Source of the DNA: Beroe ovata
Lineage: Eukaryota; Ctenophora; Nuda; Beroida; Beroidae
Reading direction: 5' to 3'
Length of the DNA: 64,000 nucleotides
Assembly (NCBI GenBank): GCA_946803715.1
Contig: CAMPET010000134.1
Coordinates: 74,053-138,052 of the forward strand
The first letter of the stretch is position 1; every line of letters starts with the position of its first letter. Of this stretch, positions 23,906 to 36,415 are shown piece after piece. The translations under genes were made by a program, and so were the position numbers. Under the pieces are notes generated by a model that was not told where the DNA came from, did not search any database, and was given only the letters and a program-made list of their open reading frames with translations.

Positions 23906-26900
23906 ATGATGACGTCATCAGTATCCATGACAACGCGATATCTCCTCCTACTCCTCCCACTCCTCTGTTCCTCCCTCAAATACCAAGAATTATTCGACAA
24001 GAGGGACACAGACGTCATCCTGCCGTGGCACAGGTTTATTGACCGCACGAATAATGACATCACCTTGTGACAAGACCACACAGACAATGAGCACACGCGG
24101 CGGGACATTGTGAGATTCCCTCACCAACTCATGCGTGTCGTTTGTGACGAAGTTCATTACCCCTCAGAAGGAAAGAATCACACACACACGTCCATTTCTC
24201 TCACATCTCAACTTTTACCCCTGGCAGGATTGCAGCCTGTCCGTCGGACAGTGACAACTTCGTGAGGGATCCAACGGCTCCCTGCTCTCAGAGTTTCCAT
24301 TCGGGGAGACTGGTAACGCAATGCGACCAGTTTACTCAGTACTGCTACGACAAGACTATGTCTGTCTCATGTGACAGTGAGTTAAAATATTTCCTTGTGT
24401 TTTGTTATTTATCACATAGTGTTGAATCACATAGTCGCATGATCGCTAACTACGTCACACAGGTTATTTACGTGTTTGTGAGACTGGTAAAACCTGTTCT
24501 GAGGAATATGTGGGGTGCCAGGTTTCGAACCTAACTACAGCAGAGACCTTCATCACCAAAGCCAAGGGTGTTCCCCAACCGGTAAGTGAAGATAGAAGAA
24601 CTTAGAAAAAGTTCAGCTGCCCTTACGTAGAGTAGCTGGGCCTTCGATCCCCCAATATGTGAATTGTGTCGGGGTAGTGCAACGTGCATAAATGTGCATT
24701 TATGTACATTAATGTCAATGTCAGTTATGGGATTTTTTCCGAATACTGACATTAATGCAGTTGCACTCCCTCCATTGTGTCCTATTTCCCTTATGCTGAA
24801 TTGCCAGCACCGCCCCTCCCTCAGTTTTATCCTGAGTGTGTTCCGGCACTGACAGCCCTGAGGGACCAGTGCGAGATTGCCGACCTCAACACGTGTACAA
24901 CCAACTTTGCTGTCGACACAGAGAATGACTACCTGTTGAGGTGTAAGATAGAGTGTGGAGCGTATGAGATGCAGTGTTACAACTACACACGGACATGCAC
25001 CTCAGAGGTGAGGAGTGGTAACCATGGTAACCCAGTGGCTATCATTGTGTTACCATGATAGTAACACAATGGTATCCATGGTAACAGAACTGGTATCCAT
25101 GGTAACGTCTAGAGTAATTATTGTCCACTAACGTCTAACCCACATTCATCACCACTTCTCAGACAACTGCAGTGACGAACACAAGACTGAACCGGTCAAT
25201 CCGTATTGACAAGAATACGACAGACTGCTCCATCGTTACCAAGGACCGTCCCCTTGACAAGCACGCTGTGTGGAACGGGACTATTGTCAGAGTTGAGACG
25301 GATGCGGAGGGGAAGGAGAAGGAAATACCACGGGGTCTCGTCATCATCGATAGATTTGAATACTACGAGTATGACCAGGAGGTAAATGACAAATTACACT
25401 CAGTTAATTACACTCAGTTAATCACACTCAGTTAATCACACTCAGTTAATCACACTCAGTTAATCACACTCAGTTAGTTACACTCAGTTAATTACACTCA
25501 GCTATAATTACACTCAGTTAATCACACTCAGCTTGAACATGTTTAGCTTAATAATAATCACAAACCAAACTCCATAGACTCAGTTGAGTTATTGTTGTCT
25601 TATTGTTGCGATATTGTTGTGTCGACACGGTGCGATGAGATGTTTCGAAATTGATCAACTCCAGGAATCGTGGGAAGACTGTATCGAAGCAACGCAAGTT
25701 CCGTATCAGCCAATGTGTAACCAGTTCATCTCTCATATCATGAAACCTCTCAAAGGGGTGGTTTTCGAGCCACACGCCTACGATCTCAATGAGGGTAAGT
25801 GAGAGACGTGAGACAGGAGAAATGAGATTAGAATCGAATTAATAGTGGTCGAGAATCGACACCTTTGATGGTGTGAATGCGCCGTTCAAATATAGAGGTC
25901 AAATAAGGTCGAAAATCAACTGGCTGCTCCATTGGGGCTGATCCAATGTCCCAATTGGGGGGTGGGGCGTTCGTTGCTTCCATGAATTGTAACTTTCTGA
26001 GCTAATGTATTCGGCAGGTATAAAGATGTTCCTGAGAAATTGGGATAAGGGATTCGAAGTTCTGTGTGATTACAGATGTTTCCGACAGCTCATCAAGTTT
26101 TCACGTGAGTTATGCGCAATAATTCTCACTGAGATGTATCATTCTGGTTGGGAGTTATTCAAATCAGTCGAGATCACGTGATTGTCTTTAATATCGAGAT
26201 CATCACCTGATTCACCTCCAACAATGAAATAGATAAGCTATTATACTAAGCGCTCCCGCTCGCGTAGGAACATGCTGGCCGAAGCTACCGATACAGAAGT
26301 TTCTGCCGGGTGCCGACTATCACACCCTGGAGAACGTGCTCAAGAACATGACGAGAATCGGGTGCTTCACCGTGGACCCGCCCTCCAACAAGAGCGTGGA
26401 CGAACCGTGGCTGAACAGCAGTGAGTTTCCGTGCCGGGATCCGGGGGATTTGGAAATTATTTCATTGGCTACCTGCCAAGTCACATACATCACACTCGAC
26501 ATGATCAATTGTTCATCTGCAGGGAACAGCTGTGCCATCTTCTTCGACGCAGATCACAACATCACGAAGCCGTACTACCAGATGGTCGAGGATAACTGTG
26601 ACGAAGGGGATGCCTCACTGATCTGTACTCCAAAGTGTAACAGTGCCCTCGATGCCATCGCTCAGCGTTTCGGTTGCTGTCTCGGATCGGTAAGTGAGAT
26701 TAATATGCGTCAGCAATCAATGTCTCTTATATATCTCTATCTTTCTACCTGATCACAAGACACTTTTCCTCAACCACACCTCTATCCTCATCAGTCATCA
26801 CTCACTTTTCCTCACTTGAACAGCCCCACCTAAATCCTCGCTTTACTCCTCACTCCAGATTCGGAATGAATACAACAACTCCAGCATGTGGTATGAGCAC

Positions 26901-27319
26901 TGGAACTTCAGGGATAACCCCGTCCTGCGCCGACTAAACACGTGCAACACAACTCTGAGTGAGTTGCGCGCGCGCGTCACCTACTCAAATATTCCTCTCG
27001 CAACTTGACCACTTCTCTTACCCTGCGCAAAAAATTTCTCACTATAATAATCCTCCATCTATGACCACTCTCTCTTCAATCCCTTGATCTAGCCCCGGTT
27101 TTCTCCTCAGTAACCCCCGTTTTCTCCTCAGTAACCCCCGTTTTCTCCTCAGTTACGGCGTGTGAGACCATTTTCGTGACATCTATCGTGGTATCCGTGT
27201 TCCGGAACCTTATCTACGTGATCGGTGGACTGATGTGTCTCGTTATCGTCCTGATGATCATCAGTTTCTACTGGCAGCTTGAACACGAGCCTATCAAGAA
27301 GCGATTCTACCACTTCTAA
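23906..27319 (+). CDS. Unrecognised cysteine-rich type I membrane protein
   Basis: Eleven exons join in phase: 23906-24066, 24228-24376, 24463-24581, 24825-25007, 25163-25381, 25665-25794, 26018-26104, 26268-26420, 26523-26689, 26859-26958 and 27153-27319, giving about 544 residues. The first exon encodes a signal peptide (MTTRYLLLLLPLLCSSLKYQ, from the second in-frame Met). The ectodomain has more than 25 cysteines in irregular spacing (e.g. YLRVCETGKTC, RCKIECGAYEMQC) and several N-x-S/T sites. A single transmembrane segment (LIYVIGGLMCLVIVLMIIS) sits near the end, with a short basic tail KKRFYHF. I recognise no named domain; EGF, Kazal and LamG spacings do not fit. Likely a cell-surface receptor or adhesion protein. 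The intron 26421-26522 is 102 bases and open in frame, and the last acceptor is triplicated. Confidence 0.72.
25394..25532 (+). repeat. Tandem CACTCAGTTAATTA repeat in an intron
   Basis: About nine near-identical 14-base units (TTACACTCAGTTAA with TCA/TTA alternation) lie in the intron 25382-25664 of the Cys-rich membrane protein gene. Confidence 0.95.
27090..27152 (+). repeat. Three tandem copies of a 3' splice acceptor
   Basis: A 21-base unit (GTAACCCCCGTTTTCTCCTCA) is tandemly repeated, so AG acceptors occur at 27109-27110, 27130-27131 and 27151-27152. Each has a good pyrimidine tract. Using an upstream one adds seven residues per unit (TPVFSSV) without a stop. Confidence 0.85.
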
Positions 27320-28171
27320 AAAAGGAGGACAATGCTCAAACCGTGATGTTTTGTGTTATATGTTTCACTCTAGAAATAGAACAGCCAGTGTGTGCGCGTG
27401 TGTCTCTCGAACTCCGAATATAGGAGACGAAGCAATTGTGCGTCACAAACTCTATTCCCGAAACAGTGGGAACCGGCACACACACATCGAACATGTCGCA
27501 AGTGTCCAAACCGTGGATCAATGCAATTACGAGTAAATAGGTTCTAGAACAATGTGAAATGCGGAGTTCTGTGAAATGAGTGGGATGATGAAAATGTATA
27601 GCAATGAACTCAATATTTGTTAATTTATTTTGGTACCATCCTTGTATGATAATGAGTTTGCAAATCTAATCGATCTTTGGTTTGATCTCAAGTTAAATCA
27701 ATTATGTCTAGATAATTATGCTTAATTATACCCTGGGAGGAGTAAGATTTCACACTAATGAGAATTTAAATGTGCTGCTACTACGTATGAAATCTCTGGC
27801 AGAGAGCAAGTGAAAGCAAAAGCTGCTCTGGCATAGTGTTAACAGCTATATAACAGAGAACTGGTTTCGTAGATTCGATTTTGGGTAATTTCTCATTCTG
27901 TGGGTAGTTTTATATTCGGATTTTCCAAATCTGTTGTATTCCCAATTATTTGAGTTGCAAAAAGATCTTTTTTGTATATTTGTTCGAAGTCTTTCTAGAG
28001 GTTCTCATCATTTACAATGCTGTCAAGTATATCAAGATCATTGACGTTTGAAGGTTCCACAATGAAACTTTGTTGTCACTTGTGTGATAAAATGACTACC
28101 AAACAACAGGGCTGTCCGGGATCCATGCCTAATAGTAGTACCGGGGAGGGGGCAGCCGTTTATCATCATGT

Positions 28172-28207
<36 letters not shown>

Positions 28208-28943
28208 ATGGATGTGGATGAAATTGAATGTGCGTGAATGTGTGTGAGTGTTGTGTGTGTGTGTGTGTGTACTGTGTGGGTGTATGGATGAATGTGGGTG
28301 TGTGCATACTTACAGTATACATACTACATAGTACATCTATTTCAGTGATACCGAGCTAATGATGGAACTCGTCATCTGCAAAGGATGATGAGTAGAGTAG
28401 TCTTGTAAGCACTGTGAGGTGAAGCCAGTACTCGATCAACTCTCATTCAGAATATTCACGTAGTTTGATCTCATCAAAATTAAGTTTAAATAGTATCAAG
28501 TCAATAGAAGTTGATGCAATGGAACTAAGTTTTAATTCTACTTTTATTATGTTAAAGCCGGCTGTGATCTCATCTCATCATGCAAAGAAATCGGCACATC
28601 GTTCAATCGTTTATTGGCACGCCTTTAATTAATTCTCGTGACTATCGTTTACTTGGCACGATATGTTTCGCTGTCCATTTATTATACCCAGGCAGATATT
28701 CACGGCTGTGATCGTGGTCACTTCCTACACACCACAACGAATACGAGTTGGTGATAATCACTACACACGAGCTGATCTAATAAATCGAACGGCTGTTGAT
28801 TGTTTGACAAATCTCGTCTACGCCACATAATAGGAAATTATCGGCTATCCACGCAGCGCTTTTATCAGCTATTTTTGAATGATTTTCTGTCTTGCTAATC
28901 AGAAAAAAACATAGAGAATTTTTATCATTCCATATTTTCATAG
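27320..28943. other. Intergenic region, includes TG microsatellites
   Basis: 1.6 kb after the Cys-rich membrane protein gene. TG-rich tracts lie at 28170-28206 and 28240-28270. From about 28172 rightwards the sequence is the first copy of a 2 kb duplication. No protein-like ORF before 28944. Confidence 0.6.
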
Positions 28944-30260
28944 GGCGTGACATGCAAAGTATGGGAGAGGAACTGCATTTCAGAGCTAAACCTGTGTTTA
29001 GACATGAATTCGACTTCAACTCAGCTGTGAGTATGATTTACTTTAGTAAGAGTATGAAAATTGGTGCAGTACCTAAGGTGAACACATACACACATGTAAC
29101 CATGGTGACACCTATCAGACATCACGTGACTGATGACAGTGATGACTGATAATCGGTATGCACTCTAGCGACCTGATGTGTAGAGAATGTGATTGTGTAG
29201 ACACTAGACATGTGTAGGGCTACTCAAGTGCATATTATCTTCGACTAGGTGGAGACTGGAGAAACGTTCACTGTCACATGTGTTTATATCGCTAGGTTTA
29301 TTCAGGATTTTCGAGTTTGGGTTTCTTTCTTTCTTGATAAACTGTCGGAGTCAAGTGTAACATGGTGTCAATGTCACGTCATATGGCGTAATTTTGTTCG
29401 TGAAACTGATTTCGAAGTTGATTTGTGTGAACTGATGTCAGTGTGACCCGATGTTAGTTGAAGTTTTGTCAGTCGACCCAGTCGACTCTCGAAAAACTAC
29501 CAGTGTCAACTGGTGTCAGTGCGAAAACCACTTCACTTACCATGAACACAAGAATTTAATAAAGCCGTCCGCAAGACAGTAATAATGGCAAAATTATTGA
29601 CCATATTGCACTGTCAAATTAAGTTTTACTTCCACTTATATTGTCACCATGGCAATTGTCATCCCTGTGATCCCCCTATACTGTCACAGAGAGATTAATC
29701 GATAACTCAGCCGGGTGTCACGGTTTAGGGACGTGTTCAGCCGTTCAGGGTGCCATGAGCTTCTCATCTATGATAGCTCCGTGAAGTACTATGTGATCAC
29801 CTTCTGTCTTCGCACGCATGCACACACTTGCGCGGTCAATGCCTCATTTATGTTGCTGCTAAACTTTCCCTCATCTCCAATCTCTGTTTTCAGTGTCCAG
29901 TGTAGATTGCAGTATTGTTGTCAGTCTGGTTTTAAGTCATTTGCTGTCAGTAGACTGTCAACCAAACCAATCATCATCACAACAGCTCGAAGTAGAGTTT
30001 GAACGTTGGAAGAGAGTGACTGGGCACAGCTCTGAGACATCATCCTGTGACGAAGAGAGGGAGGAAAGCAAGGGGTCTAAACGGGTCAGGAGACCGTCAA
30101 TATTCGGGAACAAGTTCATGAGACTGCGGAAATCCACTTCATCAAGCTCTAAACAGGTAGGAAACACTTCCAAATCCAATAGTGACTGTAATTTTGCCCC
30201 AGGGGAGAGGGGAATAACTGTGTCTCACTGCGTACAGGAGAGGGCTAAAGATATGGCAGG
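28172..30260. repeat. First copy of a roughly 2 kb direct duplication (ends at an N)
   Basis: Sequence from the TG tract at 28172 through the exon ending at 30260 matches 30262 to about 32360, with scattered substitutions and small indels. Anchors are CCGAGCTAATGATGGAACT (28351 and 30358), GGGCGTGACATGCAAAGTAT (28943 and 31039) and CTCGAAGTAGAGTTT (29986 and 32087). The copy breaks exactly at the single N (30261). Confidence 0.9.
28952..30260 (+). pseudogene. Duplicate first two exons of the gene at 31048-36415, cut off at an assembly gap
   Basis: Exons 28952-29026 (75 bases, 25 codons from ATG) and 29986-30260 correspond to 31048-31122 and the start of 32087-32531. Both frames are intact. 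Among eight differences seen in the second exon, five are synonymous (for example TCC/TCT, AAC/AAT, GAG/GAA) and three change a residue (E/Q, N/D, S/F). The copy stops at the N before the rest of the gene. It is either an alternative haplotype placed beside its partner or a real partial tandem duplicate. Not a decayed pseudogene by sequence. Confidence 0.6.
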
Positions 30261-30261
30261 N

Positions 30262-32360
30262 TGTGTGTGTGTGTGTGTGTGGATGTGGGTTTGTGTGTAT
30301 ATTTACAATAAACATCATACATAGTACATACATTTCAGTGATAAACCGTGTTTGTACCGAGCTAATGATGGAACTGGTCATCTGCAAAGGATAATGAGTA
30401 GTTTTGTTAGCACTGTGAGGTGAATTAGCTAGTTCTCATTCAGAATGTTCACGCAGTTTGATCTCATCTAAGCCCTCTAAATTAAGTTAAAATAGTATCA
30501 ACAATCAAGTTCAATAGCTGTAGTAGAATCAAACTTTAATCTACTTTAACTTATGTTAAAGCAAGCTGTGATCTCATCTCATCATGCAAATGGCAAAGAA
30601 ATCGACGTATGATTTCTGAATATCATTGGACTTCGTGCAATCTTTTTTTCAAATTGGCACAACTTTAATTGATTCTTGTGTCTACCGTTTACTTGGCACA
30701 ATATATTTCGCTGTCCAATTATTATAGTTATAGTTATACCCATGCAGATATTCACGACAATAATGGTCACCCAAAATTCATGATCACTTCCACCACACCG
30801 ACTACGAGTTGGTGATAATCACTACACATGAGCTGATCTAATAAATCAAACGGCTGTTTGATTGTTTGACATTTGACAAATCTCGTCTACGCCACATAAT
30901 AGGAAATTGTTATCGGCTATCCACGCAGCGCTTTTATCAGCTATTTTTGAATGATTTTCTGTCATGCTAATCAGAAAAAAACATAGCACTATGTATATCT
31001 TTATGTGAGACAATTTTCATTATTTCTATATTTTCATAGGGCGTGACATGCAAAGTATGGGAGAGGAATTGCATTTTAGAGCTAAATCTGTGTTTAGACA
31101 TGAATTCGACTTCAACTCAGCTGTGAGTACGATTTCATTTATTATGAGTATGAAAATTTGTGCAGTATCTACGGTGAACACAAACATGTTACCATGGTGA
31201 CACCTATAAGACATCACGTGACTGATGACTATGATGACGGTGATGACTGATAATCGGTATGCACTCTTACGACCTGATGTGTAGAGAATGTGATTGTGTA
31301 GACATGTGTAGGGCTACTCAAGTGCATTTTATCTTCGACTAGGTGGAGAAACGTTCACATGTGTTTATATCGTTAGGTTTATTCAGGATTTTCGAGTTTG
31401 GGTTTCTTTCTCTCTTGAGCAACTGTCGGAGTCAAGTGTAATAACATGGTGTCAATGACACGTCATATGGTGTTTTTTTTTTCGTGAAACTGGTTTCGAA
31501 GTTGAGTTGTGTGAACTGATGTCAGTGTGACCCGATGTTAGTTGAAGTTTTGTCAGTCGACTCTCGAAAAACTATACCAGTGTCAACTGGTGTCAGTGCG
31601 AAAACCACTTCACTTACCATGAGCACAAGATTTGATGAAGCTGTCCGCAAGACAGTAATAATGGCAAAATTATTGAGCATATTGCACTGTCAAATTAAGT
31701 TTACTTCCACTTATATTGTCACCATGGCAATTGTCATCCCTGTGATCCCCTTATAATACTTGAGAGTGACAGAGAAATCGATAACTCAGCCGGGTGTCAC
31801 GGTTAAGGGACGTGTTCAGGGTGCCATGAGCTTCTCATCTATGATGGCTCGTGAAGTACTACGTGATCACCTTCTGTCTTGACACACATGTACACACATG
31901 CGCGGTCAATGCCTCATTTATGTTGCTGCTAAACTTTCCCTCATCTCCAATCTCTGCTGTCAGTGTCCAGTGTAGATTACAGTCTTGTTGTCAGTCTTGT
32001 TGCAGGTCTTGTTGTCAGTCTTGTCAGTTGACTGTCAACCAGCGATGACTGCCTCAGTTCTCTCAAACCAATCATCATCACAACAGCTCGAAGTAGAGTT
32101 TCAACGTTGGAAGAGAGTGACTGGGCACAGCTCTGAGACATCATCTTGTGACGAAGAGAGGGAGGAAAGCAAGGGGTCTAAACGGGTCAGGAGACCGTCA
32201 ATTTTCGGGAATAAGTTCATGAGACTGCGGAAATCCACTTCATCAAGCTCTAAACAGGTGGGAAACACTTCCAAATCCAATAGTGACTGTGATTTTGCCC
32301 CAGGGGAAAGGGGAATAACTGTGTTTCACTGCGTACAGGAGAGGGCTAAAGATATGGCAG
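30262..32360. repeat. Second copy of the roughly 2 kb direct duplication
   Basis: Begins with the TG tract directly after the N and continues into the gene ending at 36415. Compared with the first copy it carries a 22-base insertion before the exon at 32087 and several short indels in non-coding parts. Confidence 0.9.
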
Positions 32361-35300
32361 GAAGCACTGAAAGTAGGGCTGCACAACCAAATCATGGTGG
32401 CGGTGGCGATGGTGGCATTGCCACCGATGCCACAGCAGGTCATGGGACAGATGAGAAGACACGAAAGAAGAGCTTACTGCCCAAGTGGGACTTCAACTCA
32501 TTCACTACCGTAGCGCTACTCCCATTGAAAAGTGAGTTTATTGTCTTATTCTTTCAATAGCAGTGTTACTGATACCTACCTATAAGTTATAACTAAACTG
32601 TTAGTGTCAGGGTCAGTTTGAACTTGAAGTGATACGGTACGCATTACTTATTTTGCATCAGAACATTGGCCAGAAAAGTCGTTTAACTCCCTGACTTGTA
32701 TACCGGAGTGAAAATGACTAGGGAGTAGCGTTCTGCACTTCTTGATAATGAATAACCGCGTTCAGAAGCACAACTATATCCAGATGTGTTGAAAATCAAT
32801 CGGACACAAATTTCTCTACGCTTTAACTTACAGTCTATACGGATACCCTAGCTATAATACAGGCTCGGTTGTTTAGTGGGGTTCTATACCTATACCATGT
32901 CAACTTTTAAATAGACAGGTACAGTGTTCCAAGATTAAATTTAAAATTTCTAATCGACGTCTGAATCATTTTAATTTTATAAAGATTACTCCATCGCCTA
33001 GCTCCTATACCCGCGTTGTTACTACGAATAGCCGGCATTATACATTAATTGTAGATGCTTGAAATTGAGTTTATGCAAAGTCTTAAAAATAGCTTATCCC
33101 ACAAAATCAGAGGGACATAATCTCATCTTACTTTCTTAGGGTGTTATATCACGTCCAATTGTGGCTAACTTATACCTTTGTATTTTATCAGGACTGGGTA
33201 TTATGCTGATCTAACATGTGCGTTTATGTTATTTTCTTATTTTGGGTGGTCGTGCCAAGCGGCAGTAACTCGATATTCAGTATTTTCAAGTAGGAACCAC
33301 ATAGAGGTCCTACCAGATATTCGTTTACATCTTTACTTTGCTTACTAGTCAACTCGAGGTGGCTTCCTACCCCAGTGTGCACCTAAATGAGAGGTGGCCT
33401 CCTACGCCAGTGTGCACCTAAATGAGACCCACCTCAGTACGACCGTGTAAATCAATTCAGATCCAATATTATACAATCAAAATTCAACTTATTTTCGGGT
33501 TTTCATTGTAGCGCAATGCAACTCACTGCTGCAGACTTTAGGTGGCTTCAATCTCTACATTCTACTTACAATGAAACGCACACATTTCAACATATCTATT
33601 ACTGATGCTGGCCACATACCAGCGTACTCAAATCACTAAACGTTTTGTTGAGTAGATTCAATTGTTTCAATTGTCAATTCATGTCCGATAATAATAAGTC
33701 ATGATTTACAGCAGGTAAATTTCAGAAATCTGATATACATAACCGGTCAGTTCATCGAATCACAAGGGTGATGGAGGGCAGCAACTCTGCTATTTATAGT
33801 AACTCAATAACTCTATGCCACAGTCGCTAGCTGAGGCTACTCGGATTTCGAAGTGAGCTGCTGCCGAATTCGTTTTTATTAGCCGAAATCATTTCAACCT
33901 CTTCCAATTCGATTTGGAATACATTTTTTGACCATTCTTGGCTCTTGCTCATATGATGTACTCCTGCTGTGACAGGCAGGGACACAGATGTTTTACCTAG
34001 TGCTGAAACCTCTCGTATGAATATTATTTCTTATCTCAAAAGGCCTAGAAACCTTGCGATGGGCAGAGAAACCCTGACAAGTTTTTTCAAACGGGTGGAT
34101 ACCGCACCTCACAAATACTGAAAGTTGAGACTGAAAGTTGAAACATGTGATGAACATATTCCAATTTCTTAACAGCTATCTTATGTCCAGGAAACCTATT
34201 AACTTAAACATGAATAAATTGAAATGAATCGGCTCAACCATTGGATAATTAGCCCTCTGATCCTAACGTTTCCTAAAACTGAATTCAAATAATCGAATTC
34301 TTAAAGATACTGTACATTACATCATTCCTTTCAACACACACACACACACACGAAGATTTTACAGTGCTATTCTATGGAATGAGAACCAAGGCATGCACAG
34401 GTTGCTAGGTTTAGGTTTCGCCAACAACAATAGGTATGCATATGGCACTCTGCACAGGGTAATCTGTTTCACAAATTGTATACATTGTACAATGTACATT
34501 ACACACTGTTTACATCACATGACACGTGTAAATTTTATGTCTTGACACTATTAGAGTGACAAGGTGAAGCCAAACTATGTGTGAGTATGTATTCGTGTAA
34601 TCACTTATCTTGTACCTATGCATAAATCACGTCTTAAGACACTTTCTCCCATAGTCGATAGCTCCCTAGGATTTCATTTATTTCTCTTCTAGCTTGGTAC
34701 CTGAAACGATTGGAGTCCATAAAGATAGAATCATTTCCTAGCTTGAGAGTAAAAAAGCTCGATATTGAGCTCCAATAAAAGTATCTTTGCTCATCAGGTC
34801 CTGTCTGATTTTTCTGTAATGACGTTCGTTTTTCTACTTAATAAGCCCACAGCATCTGCGAGTCACAATACAAGTTGTCATCACGATTTCTATTAACTCA
34901 TGCTTTCTCTACATCAACTTGTCGTAGTAGAGCTGATGCGTGTTAAAATATGAATCACATTCAACTATTTATTACAATACTATTGGAGAAATGGTGAACG
35001 CTATCTATAATAGTATGAATCATGTCTACTTTAATCTTCATATCTTGAACAGCAGCGGTTGCTTCCCATCGTTATTGCTTCGCATGTAATACATTACCCA
35101 CTGATATAATGATAAATGCATTTCCGCGAGGATCTAATTATTTGCTTGTTCCTTTCTCAACATTGAATAGTCAACAGGTCATGTGAAAAACTGGCCAATG
35201 TTTAGAGCTATAGATTACGAGTACCCATTCGAATGTCAGACGAACCAGGGTCAGTTATACTGAGCTACTACCTAACCTATTGATCGTCTCCCACCAAACA

Positions 35301-36415
35301 CGGTGATTCGTATTCTGTGTTTGGAAACATTTCCTTGTGTTTCAGCTCAGCAATTTGTTCGACCCACGCGGCGGACACTGATGCTGGACGGACACCCTGA
35401 GAAGTGCGAGTGTACGATAACTGATAACGATGACGGAGAGATACAGTTCTCTTGTGTGCTCAGCAGGGATGGTATAGTCTGCCGGAATTACAGGTAGAGG
35501 ATGACTAGCTTCCCTGACATCGCTACGCGCTGACACCACTACGCGCTAACATCACTACGCGCTGACACCACTTTGCACAACACCACTCAAGTATGATCAA
35601 ATATTGTAACGCTGACACTACTTTGCTGACACCACTTTGTTGGCGAGTTTGCTTATATTGCCTTTGTTGACAGTGACACCACTCTGCTGACACGTATTAT
35701 AGCTGACACGTATTAGCTGACACCACTATCACCATGATCACCATGACAACAGGACGATGTTGGACATAGTGAGTGTGGGGTGTCTGCAACATCTCGACTC
35801 AGAGGACGACCCAGTAGGAATATACTATACGATTGAGGGATACCGGGATGGCCAGATAGCTCGCATTAAAAAGGGAAACACTTTCAGTCGGTAAGCGCAA
35901 GAACAAACCCACTATATAACAATGCATTCCATCCTATAATATCCTATGACAACACCACCTATGTCACCTATATCACCTGTATTCGAACCCGCAGGGTGAA
36001 ATACCACCTGAATTTGGTGACAGAATCTGATCACCGGATGCTCCTTGCCCTTCCCAACTCCTCCCAGAGCCGAACAGCCCCTCTACCTCTCCTCAAGCAA
36101 TCGCTCGTTGTCCATCGAGAGTGGGGTAATATCCTCAAAATCAGAACCAAGTCTGGCAACCTGCCAATAGCCACGATCCAGAAGGAAATGTCCTCAATGC
36201 GGTACTGGCTCCATTTGGAGCCTCATGCAGACTCTTGCTTCGTTTCCGCGATCGCTTCTTATCTGCTCAGGCGGAAAATATTCGGGGATAGGCTGCCGAA
36301 AGTTTTGAAAACGTCGAGCACATTATCCAAGCGAGCCAGGAGACTCAGTTTGTCGTTCAGAAGAAAGAAAAAGCATAGCCCAGTTGTGGCAAAGACTTCT
36401 ACAGCATCCGCTTGA
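31048..36415 (+). CDS. Unrecognised basic/Ser-rich protein with possible Tubby/scramblase-like C-terminal region
   Basis: Six exons join in phase: 31048-31122, 32087-32531, 35178-35249, 35346-35493, 35753-35890 and 35995-36415 (TGA), giving about 432 residues. The start MQSMGEELHF is the first ATG in an exon behind an acceptor, so an upstream untranslated or coding exon is likely. Residues 26-170 are polar and low complexity (RKSTSSSSKQ, Gly/His-rich HGGGGDGG). The remainder looks like a beta-rich globular domain: ECTITDNDDGEIQFSCVLS, then ILKIRTKSGNLPIATIQKE and LHLEPHADSCFVSAIASYLL. That last pattern recalls the LURP-one/scramblase/Tubby fold, but the match is weak. The tail is strongly basic (FRRKKKHSP). 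Function unknown. Confidence 0.6.
32532..35177 (+). other. Long intron of the preceding gene
   Basis: 2.6 kb with no protein-like ORF on either strand. It has a GAGGTGGCCTCCTAC-type 43-base direct repeat near 33356-33425 and a short (CA)n near 34336. The exons on either side are in matching phase (AAA-A/GT), so I treat it as intron, but two genes cannot be excluded. Confidence 0.45.
35510..35735. repeat. Degenerate GCTGACACCACT repeat in an intron
   Basis: Repeated units such as CTACGCGCTGACACCA and TTTGCTGACACCACT occur irregularly through the intron 35494-35752. No regular period; a decayed minisatellite. Confidence 0.7.

Noticed and set aside
25394-25532. Regular 14-base repeats considered as a CRISPR-like array
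   Set aside because: Units are directly tandem without unique spacers and lie in an intron of an animal gene; a minisatellite.
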